DNA of 64,000 nucleotides, taken from the NCBI GenBank assembly GCA_010015655.1, contig ML976705.1, positions 194,717-258,716 on the forward strand, given 5' to 3'. Origin of the DNA: Bimuria novae-zelandiae CBS 107.79 (lineage: Eukaryota; Ascomycota; Dothideomycetes; Pleosporales; Didymosphaeriaceae). How positions within the stretch are numbered: position 1 is the stretch's first letter; every line of letters begins with the position of its first letter. Shown here in pieces: positions 56,054-64,000 of the stretch. The notes beneath the pieces were generated by a model. That model was not told the DNA's origin. It did no database searches and worked only from the letters and a program-made list of their open reading frames with translations. A program made the translations under genes and the position numbers.

Positions 56054-59000
56054 ACCCGATCACGAACGGTACGTGAGTCTCTACGCCCCATATAGCTTGT
56101 GACGCGTCGTACCTCACCCTGAACACACTCAAATAGCCCAAGAATAATTGACTGAGAGACACTCCAGGAAAGAATAAGTTGGAGAGCATCGTCGCGCGTT
56201 TGGATTAGGGACAATGCGTTTCACTTCCAGCCACGGTCTGCCCGTTCGTTATCTTACCACCACACATCCGACTACCTACTGCAACGCGAGGTTTCACGCA
56301 AGGTCAGGAACTTTCCAACCCACTAGGATTCTTAGGCGATACTTCTAGAGCATTCTTTGGCCTGGAATCGCTCCCCTAAAAGTTTGTTTTTCCTTAAAAC
56401 TGTCCTTCATTGGCCGGACGCGGGCACTGTGTTTGAGCATTTCTCATGTCAACTGCCTCGGGGTACCAGCTTCCAAATATTATTTAGCCAAGATTCCCGC
56501 CGAATTTTATCCACACTAAAGCTGCATTGTCCTTCTCCTCCGCCCTGTAAAGTCCCTTCAAGCCTGGATTGACTATAGTCACAGCTAAAGCATGGCTGGA
56601 AAGGCGTCCGTGAGCCTCGACGGCGACTGTTTCTCGGTCCTTTAGCGTTCGTGGTATCACAGCTGCCAGGTCATGTCTCTAATTCTATTGACAAACAATC
56701 TGACGCATGATCCGGTTGTTTGTACGAGATCCCATCTCGCTTCGACCAATTCTTTGTGGGACATTCGCGTCGTATGGGATCTTAACGGGCCAGGACCCAC
56801 CGAGACTCGCTGGCTCAGGGGCCTAGTAATTGAAAAGTTTCGTACTGGCGCAGTTCAGTGTAGAATTAATGCTAAGAATAATCTTTACGATACGTCTCCG
56901 CATTTCCAGGGCGCAGTGTCGGCAAAAAAAAGACAATGGTTTGGGTAGCTCGCGACGTGTACGGGCTGGATTGTTCGTTAGCCGCTATCACATCTGCGCA
57001 ACAACAGTCTTCAGCATGACCGTGAGGAAGACAAGGTGGCGGCAGTAGCATTCCGTAACTTTGTCAGGTAATTAGTGAGACCGATCCTGGCAGGACAGAG
57101 AGAAAAGAGAGAGCAGGGGTGGGGGGGGGGCTCAATGGCACTCGCTAGAGTCTGTTCCGTGCTCGTGGTCTGTGCCATAACGTTGGCAACCATGGAAACA
57201 GGGGCGCAAGGGTGTGCCGCAGTGTTCACGTCTTGGGAAGCAATCACTGGCCGTCACTGAATGGCCGAATTTCTGACCTGCTAGTAATGTGAATAGAAGC
57301 ATCGCGATGACGCTGATTTCTCGAAAGTGAGGTGGCTGGTTGAGGGGTCTCGGGAAGAGACCGGCGCTTCTTCCGCTCAAGGCAGACAACAACAGGCTGG
57401 ACCCCGCGAATCCTCACTGCCCCGTATCTGTGGAATTAAGTGTACCACTCATTTGTGCCGTTCAGCAATGTGATCTCTCGCCGTCTCACTAAATGTTAAC
57501 GTGACTGGATCGAGGCTAAGGCTACACCTGCAGGCAGCAAGTCTCTGTGACGCATTTAACGCATCAATTGACCCCCCTCGCTTCTGGAAAATGTACATGC
57601 TCTAATCCCTTGTCAATGTCTTCCGGACCAGGTGCAATCCTGTATAATCTTTGGGCATTGTTCATAGCGCGCCGCTCTCGTCTCACTCAGTGCTCCACAG
57701 TGCGCCCTTCTGAACGTCTCCAAGGCGGTGAGCGCGATTCTTGTCTGCGAGACATGTGGATTATCTTGGCCGGAACAGTGCATTAGCGAATATGAGAGAG
57801 CTGACTGCTCCCAATACACCGGTCGCGACGCACGATAGAGCGATACCCACTTCATTACTGAAGGATGTGATAACAGTCCTCTATCGATACAGGTTTTGCA
57901 GGAATTGACGCGGGCAAATACTTTCAGTTGGCCGTTCTGACGCTTATGAGAATGATTACGAGTCGGCACACAACGCATAGACCAGTGTACTAGCTTCTGG
58001 AAGCCTGATACATGCGGTCCTCAGACCTTTAGGTGATCACGAGGGAACTTTTAAGGGACAGTAGTAAGCACTAGTACAAGAAACATGCACATTGGGCGAT
58101 GGCTATAGCCTTGTTGGCGTCGAAATCCGAGTAGGGATACGCAGTAGTATTGGATCCTAACGGAAGCATCCAACTTGTGCAAGATGTCTCCTTCAAGTCC
58201 TTAATCTTGAACCTACAAGGTCGAGTAAGACAATTGTATTTAGAATTATCTTGGGCCTATGTGTTACCCTAGGATGAGCAATACAGTGGCGGACTGCATC
58301 TGCCTCGTACCTGGCTGTGTGCTCCCACCACATGTTAAAGATAGTTACAAGCGCCATTTACGATCTGTCTATCTTTGTATCTACATGATTGTATCAGCAG
58401 CGTGAAGCTAGACTGTGAGCCGGAGCAATGGCGCTAAATGATTTACTGGGCGGCCAATAGCGAACTTTGGTCCCCAAGCATGTGGTGAAACTTATGATAG
58501 AGGCAGAGACTACATTTCCATACTCGCATCATTATGTCGCGTTTCGCCTGCTCCGATCGCTGTCCCAACTTGCGCATACACAGCACTCAACCGTATCGTT
58601 ACCAAGGCAGAGCTTGTTAACACTCCGGTTGATCCTTAACATGATATGCCTTTCTCCAGTCTATCTTCCATGATTGTGACTGTGTATCTGTTATAAATCC
58701 GATGGACAGGCCTTCCACTGTAGAAGCCGGATGTACTCCTCAGAGACGAGCGACTGAGCGACTGAGCGAGACGAGACCTATCCTATCACCTGGCATATTG
58801 TTCGCACTGTGTACAAGATCTATGCAATCTGAGCGAGATTTTCTCCCAACGCCATTGTTGTGGTAGCTAATTGAGCTGTGTGGTGTGTTCCTTAGAGTAC
58901 GGCATTCCACTGACTGTTGCTGAAACAAGCCTCATAGCGTTCGACCGCTATAAGAATCAGGCCGGCCTTGATCCTGTTATAATATATGTAGCTGTAATAA

Positions 59001-60099
59001 CTCGCCGGCTTGCATGAAGAAAGCGCTGTGCGTAGGATGCGTAGGATTCTTTCACGCGCAGCGAATCATTCGGGGGTCCTGGCTTCGGCGATGCCGAGGT
59101 AATCGACCGCGGACGGAGTTGCATAAATAGTCTCGTTGAGAGGCAGTCATAGCGGTGGGGACCTGCTACCGAGCTTCCATCTGTCTGCACGCGGTCAGTC
59201 AATCGTGCGCACCTAAGTTTGCGGAACATCAAAATACTTTTGCAACTGCTGAGAGCGTAACGGATCGACTGTACGTTCCCTTTGATTCGCAAGACTCATC
59301 GCCAATCTGACGACCACTACGCATCGGGGGAGAAAAAGTGCAGTTGTTTTCAGAAAGGCATCGCAGGCGAGAGAGAAATTGAATCTGAAAGAGAGGGAAG
59401 ACGCGTCCAAGTTTGAAGAGGAGCGCTGAAAGACTGGAAAGAAATTCTGAGCCAATTCCATTTCCCTCCCACCGGTTTGCGCCTTCGACGGCCCCTTGCT
59501 GAGACGCAGGATGCATAGAGCACGGTGCGGATGAATACCAAGGCGCATCGTCGATTGGCCGACATGGATGGGCGGCGTCTGCGCCCATTAGAGCCTATCA
59601 ACAAAAATGAGGTGTCTGGGAAGTCACATAGTTCCAGGCAAAACAAAGCGACTTGGACGCGTCAGGCACGATAGCCGGATATGCATGCAGAAGATTCCAA
59701 CATTCTCGACTTCATGACCCCCAGAACATAGATGTCACGTCAATGGAGCTACTACCAACCGCACGTTAAATCATCGCGCGCGCACGTTGCTGCCTGGAGG
59801 GCCACCAAGCGCGCACACCTGTCCAAGCTGGTATGATGACCCTACACTGCGAACAGATGTTTTGGCTCTATTCTCATGCCAAAATAGACGCTCTCACAGT
59901 CCGTACGTACGAGCCTTGTTCCAGAAGTAGGAGGCACATTGAGCTGTCTTGAAATGGTAAGGCCACCAAGATGAGTTGAAATACAAGGAATAGGAAAAGC
60001 CCACAAGGAACGAGCACCTCTGTAGGCGCTCGAACCGCCATACTAGACCTCGAGTGTCTCCATTTCCGTCATCACCAGCGCATACCACAACCGCTCCAG
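56054..60099. other. Long intergenic stretch
   Basis: 4 kb without a supportable gene. There is a run of ten G near 57121-57130 and a short direct repeat of GACTGAGC around 58750-58770. Three overlapping reverse open frames at 59213-59646 show no motif. No terminal repeats or RNA genes noticed. Confidence 0.45.
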
Positions 60100-60735
60100 C
60101 TATCTGGCTTCCGCGCCCGACTTCGCCATCCTCTCCAACTCCCTCCTCAAATTATCTCTCCTCTGCAGGATGGCCTCAGCCCGCCTCTGAGTTCTGAACT
60201 GGCCAGCCCAGTGGCTATACCTCTTCGGCCTTTTTCTGCGATCCTCTTCCGGATCCGTGATATCCTCGTATCCGTCGTCTTTGTCTGGTACCTGGGTGGT
60301 TCCGGCCGACCCGCAGTGGAGCGTCTGCTGCTCAACGGTCGTAGTGTCAACTGCAGGCTTGCGATCCGTCTGTACACCGACGATGTTAGGTTCCGAGCCG
60401 CGCACGAGCACACGGGAATTGTCGTCTACCTCTGCATAAACAGGATTGCGTGTCTTGCTGCGCTGAGCGGGCGCAGCCAGGCGACGGGCCGCTATCCGCT
60501 CTCGCTGCCGGAGTAGGTCTTGGATGGCCGCGTTATCGTCTTTCGGCTCCAGCGTCTTCGGGGATTTGGCGCGAGAGCCTGTCTTTGGGCTTGGGCCGAG
60601 TTGCTTGAACAAAAAATACGCTGCTGGAGGGCACAAGTCAGCGCGGTCACAGACCCTGGGAAGCCCGTTGGCAGGATACTACGTACCGCCTATAATAAGG
60701 CCAGCGGAAACGACAGCGCGGAAGTCGGGCGTCAT
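60100..60735 (-). CDS. Small single-pass membrane protein, 190 residues
   Basis: Exons 60735-60687 and 60623-60100 join over a 63 bp GTACGT...TCCAG intron. The N-terminus MTPDFRAVVSAGLIIGAAYF is a membrane anchor completed only by splicing. The rest is hydrophilic: a basic Ser/Pro/Lys stretch, RERIAARRLAAPAQR, an acidic patch (DDGYEDITDPEEDRRKRPKR) and a C-terminal helical RRAEAILQRRDNLRRELERM. The topology suggests an organelle or ER outer-surface protein. Function unknown. Confidence 0.65.
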
Positions 60736-61396
60736 TCTGTTTGAGTGCCGGTTGGAATAATCGAAGTGGTGGGAGAGACACGCGAGGGGTGAGGGTGACT
60801 TGTGACGCGGCTGTTGCAGGTGCGTTTGCTGGAATCTATCGGAGTGCCACGAACGGCTCTGTCCGCTGCGAAATCGGCACAGTATTCGTGCACCGGTGCA
60901 AACGCTGGAGCCAGGCGCCATCTCATCCCGACAAAGGGCGGCACGGGCCCATGGTTGACTTCTAGCAAGAGCGCTCAATGGGACAGCAAGAGCATTCACG
61001 AATAATAGGCGGTGATGGTAAGTGCTCTTTCAGTGTCTATATTTATTCAAATCCCGGTTGCAGCTTTCACGGCCATCAATGTTTCGGCGTGGCCGTATAA
61101 AGTATGCGCCATAGCCATGCATGTCGTCCCCGAGAATCACCATGATCAGACCCACTACTTTCAATCAGCATGCGCGGCCCTTTCCAGTAGTTGTTCATTC
61201 GGCAAAGCATCAGAGCCGCCATTGCTGCATGAACGGCACTTCCATATTCTGCAGGCCCTCCTCTTCCATGAACTACTGTCGTCTTCACCCTTCACCCCGT
61301 TTCGAATATCGCTAAGAGAGTATCAGTCTCGTCACTTATAGAGCTTAGATTCTTCTCACCTGCGGACCAAGATTGACCGGAGTCTATGGAGCACTC
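60736..61396. other. Intergenic
   Basis: About 660 bp between two reverse-strand genes; contains the promoter of the 190-residue gene. Nothing else recognised. Confidence 0.5.
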
Positions 61397-61858
61397 TCAA
61401 GCTCCGCCTGCTGCACTGTCGGCAGCGCTCCCTACGCTGCTTTCGTCGCCAGCTTCGCGAGCTCGACTGTTCGCCCGCGCTTCACCCTCAGCAACCCCTC
61501 CATTGCCGCCGTTTCCCGCACGCTCCTTCGCGCTCGTAGCATCTGCCAAAAGCTGGACGAGCTCCTCCGGTCCGCGCCTGATAATGTTCCTCCTGCAGTC
61601 CTCACAGGCTCCCTCTCTCTGCAGATAGAGGTGCGCTACCTCCTCGATCCTAGCTTTGATTTGGGCGAGCTTGAGCTTGAGCCATATCCCGTTGAGATAG
61701 TACGAGCCACAAGCCCATGCGACGACCAGAAGCGGGTGTTGAGGGAGTCGGTTGGTGCATACAAAGCTGAGTAAAGTGAAGGAGGAAATGAAAGCGAATG
61801 CACCGTGGTAGGGCGGGTGAGGGATGCTCGGCATCCGGGCGAGGAGCGAGGTTGACAT
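61397..61858 (-). CDS. Small two-helix membrane protein, 153 residues
   Basis: Reverse frame; I place the start at 61858 (MSTSLLARMPSIPHPPYHGA) because the 32 upstream codons back to an ATG at 61954 look like leader sequence. Two hydrophobic segments (AFAFISSFTLLSFVC and HPLLVVAWACGSYYLNG) are followed by a charged helix (WLKLKLAQIKARIEEV), a CxxC motif (ACEDCRRN) and an Ala/Gly-rich tail ending SAADSAAGGA. Function unknown. A forward open frame over the same bases is an antisense shadow. Confidence 0.5.
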   Translation of the reverse strand: MSTSLLARMPSIPHPPYHGAFAFISSFTLLSFVCTNRLPQHPLLVVAWACGSYYLNGIWLKLKLAQIKARIEEVAHLYLQREGACEDCRRNIIRRGPEELVQLLADATSAKERAGNGGNGGVAEGEARANSRAREAGDESSVGSAADSAAGGA

Positions 61859-62544
61859 TATGGGTATCCTTGTGAGGTCGAGTGTCGTTGTTCGCGGTAG
61901 GGTAGTGCTGGACGGAAACGCACAAATCTGCGGTACCGCGCGCGAATCGCGCATGCACCGTAATTACCTGTGGTAGGCTGTCACAGTATGGATCTTAAAA
62001 GCATAAGTGAGGTGGGCCAAAAGTTAGCGTGGCGCAGCGCTTGAGACAGGTGAAGGCGAGCGACGCGGTTTGTTGGGTAGTCATGAGACAGCTGGCTCTC
62101 CGTTGGTCGCGTGACGACGCGGCGGAAACCACGCTAGTCCGATATGATGGAAGTGATGAATGTGTTTGATGCAGGCAGCAGTATTGCCCGCGACTCAGCG
62201 TCGTCGTCACTAGGTTTGTAGGCTTGAATCCGATTTGCAATGATTTGAAAGATTTCATTCAACTGGCCAATCACATCATAGCACTGCTGAGTAACACCAG
62301 AAAGGCGAAATCTGCATGCGCCCTCCTCACGCAGCTCTATCACGAGCCTGAGCCATCAAATCATGCCCTTTAACGGTTCCTGGCATTGATGACCGATTCT
62401 GGTATCGGTGGTATTGAAGCGACCGCGTTTCGTGCTCGCTCTACTGTGGTATCCGGCGAAAGTGTCAGTGGGGCTGTGGCGTTGCGTCTTGAAACATAGA
62501 CATATGGCTGGATAGGAGTGTGAGAGCCAATCAATTCTGCTTAT
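61859..62544. other. Intergenic with one unexplained short frame
   Basis: The reverse frame 62134-62343 (69 codons, MIELREEGACRFRLSGVTQQ) is helical-looking but has no partner exon I could join. Otherwise nothing recognised. Confidence 0.4.
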
Positions 62545-63346
62545 TCATAAGTAGCAACCAATAGGTACCCTTTTATACGTGCAGACACACGCACAGACCT
62601 TCGTCTCCACCGACACTACTTTCGCCGGATACCACAGTAGACGGTCCAGTAGCTGCCGCCGTTCCCGGCGCCATAGGACAGCCGTCATGGCGAATGCAAT
62701 CGCGGTGCATCCAAACAAAGCAGCCAGAGCTATCATGGCATTTTGTTTCGCCGTTTCCCTCGATCTCACATCCGAAAGCTTCAACTCTGCAGCAGAGCAT
62801 GTGGGAATGTCCGTTGGGCTTGTAGTGGAAGTACCGGCAGTGGAGGTCGAAGTCGATGCCAACGCGGTGACGAATATCGTAGTCGTGCCATTGCACATTG
62901 CCTCGCCTCCACCAACTTTCACTGTTCCGTTGCCGGACTCGCAACAGGCGCGTGCGCCATCGTCTTGTCCGCAGCAGAAAGTACCGTATTCCCCGCAGGG
63001 AAGGAGGGTGGCATCGCTCTGCAGAGAGTAATCTATCCAGCATCAGCGAGTCTCCACAAAAGAACGCACAGTGCGTGGACAATCTACCGTTGCAGATATT
63101 GGGGCACTCAGTCTGATTCCATCCCTTATCCGTGCAGCCTCGCCTCAGGATGGAGCCCAAGCCAGAAGAAAAGCAGAGACCGTTGGTCAGGCACGTATCA
63201 GCGTCTCTACAGCAGTGAGACACTTCAGCGCCTTCGTTGCAGGGAACAAGGCCAGGCGCGACTGTGCCATCTGGGTAGTAGCACTCCCCTTGCACTGCGC
63301 AGCACGAAGCCAAGGTGATAACGATGTAGGTGTAAAGACCGCGCAT
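62545..63346 (-). CDS. Secreted-type Cys-rich single-pass membrane protein, 248 residues
   Basis: Exons 63346-63088 and 63032-62545 join over a 55 bp intron. Signal peptide MRGLYTYIVITLASCCAVQG is followed by CYYPDGTVAPGLVPC, HCCRDADTCLTNGLC, RGCTDKGWNQTECPNIC and, after the splice, LLPCGEYGTFCCG and CCESGNGTV. This is the arrangement of a common fungal extracellular Cys-rich module. A Thr/Ser-rich stalk follows, then a membrane helix (about residues 186-207, MIALAALFGCTAIAFAMTAV) and a basic cytosolic tail (LWRRERRQLL). It is a likely surface sensor or wall-associated protein; ligand and role are unknown. Confidence 0.75.
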
Positions 63347-63677
63347 GTTGACTTTAGAAGAAGATGTGGAAAGGCCAGGTAAGAAAAATCCGTCTTTATT
63401 GTGATACTCTGATATCCTTAAGTTTCCTTTCCATGTTGTATTACGGCTCAGCCCACTGGCTGTGTGGCTGGATACGGTAAGAAATAATGAAGGCTTTATT
63501 GTTAGCGCCCATATCTGACCGATCCTGAGTTCGCTGCCTGTTTTGCCGCTCAGCCGTGGACGACATGCTGTAGCTGCGTAGCAGTAGCCCATGCCTTGCG
63601 TTCTTCTCAAACATTACTCCACCTCAACTGCTTCTGACACAAACCTCTCAACCGTCGCTCGCTGGTCTATTCCCACT
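63347..63677. other. Intergenic between divergent genes
   Basis: 331 bp between the start of the Cys-rich membrane protein (reverse) and the NLR-type N-terminus (forward). It would hold both promoters. Confidence 0.5.
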
Positions 63678-64000
63678 ATGGATATTGCGGGCGCTACTAT
63701 GAGTGGCATCTCGCTCGCTCTCCAGCTTCACAAAGAATTCAAAAACAGCACTAAAGTGTTCGAAGAGGTGCAGGAGGAGCTCAAATCTTTCCAATCTCTA
63801 CAGCGTATAGCCACGTCAAGTTCGAAAGAGCACAGCGACCTACTCGTCATATTTACTGGGTGCGATGAGGTTATTTTCGATATTCAACAGCTGTTGAGTG
63901 GATATGACTTAACTCTGGATCGGTGACAGCGGCTTCGATGGAGTTTTGAAGGCGTGGAGCAGTTACGGGACCGCCTGACGCGGCATACTTCTATGCTCAG
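63678..64000 (+). pseudogene. N-terminal domain of a fungal NLR/ankyrin-type gene, cut by a stop
   Basis: From ATG 63678: MDIAGATMSGISLALQLHKE, then KVFEEVQEELKSFQSL. This is the typical helical N-terminal domain of fungal NLR, ankyrin and related proteins. A TGA at 63924-63926 ends the frame after LSGYDLTLDR. The same frame continues beyond it with family-like QRLRWSFEGVEQLRDRL to the window edge. The stop probably replaced Arg (CGA) or Trp (TGG). The rest of the gene lies outside the window, so I cannot tell whether an intron removes the stop. Confidence 0.5.

Noticed and set aside
57119..57131. Run of ten G as a regulatory or telomeric mark
   Set aside because: Isolated homopolymer without telomere repeats (no TTAGGG arrays anywhere in the window).
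1..64000. CRISPR arrays, bacterial operons or ribosome binding sites
   Set aside because: Spliced genes, tRNA type and transposon families show a eukaryotic genome; no regularly spaced short repeats were seen.

Overview
The window is nuclear DNA of a filamentous ascomycete. Genes carry short GT-AG introns of about 50-130 bp, several proteins belong to fungus-restricted families (PTH11/SAT4-like rhodopsin domain, DUF6594, secreted Cys-rich protein, fungal NLR N-terminus), and the transposons carry the CpA-to-TpA mutations of repeat-induced point mutation (RIP). The intron style and gene families look like Dothideomycetes; that placement is inference.

Layout. 1-6666: a Tc1/mariner-type element (737-6664, TA target duplication) whose left terminal repeat is split by a piggyBac-like element (747-5328), which itself holds a solo LTR (1745-2162). 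7091-8525: an intact PTH11/SAT4-like membrane protein gene. 8678-26381: a 17.7 kb AT-rich, gene-free block bounded by a 26 bp inverted repeat. It contains a RIP-destroyed Fot1/pogo element, a pair of about 1.2 kb direct repeats, a solo LTR with perfect target duplication, and a reverse-strand Copia element interrupted by a second, much better preserved forward-strand Copia. A tRNA-Ser(AGA) gene sits 154 bp beyond the block. 27.4-31.1 kb: a decayed zone with two F-box-like pseudogenes and a DHA2-type MFS transporter pseudogene.

From 31.9 kb on the sequence is ordinary gene space: a secreted zinc metalloprotease, a conserved unknown protein, VPS53 (GARP tethering complex), a GH18 chitinase, YTH1/CPSF30 (mRNA 3' end processing), an acidic unknown gene with an internal stop, a DUF6594 membrane protein, small membrane or disordered proteins, a secreted Cys-rich single-pass membrane protein, and the start of an NLR-type gene cut by a stop at the right edge. 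No secondary-metabolite cluster, CRISPR array or Starship captain recombinase was seen.

The main story is transposon layering. Insertion order is fixed by nesting, and it conflicts with the degree of RIP at the left end: the younger piggyBac-like insert is far more mutated than its mariner host. Terminal repeats of three DNA transposons stay nearly perfect although their interiors are saturated with mutations. All 9 differences between the two LTRs of the younger Copia are CpA/TpG transitions. Exon joins, frames and target duplications were worked out by eye, without alignment software or database searches.
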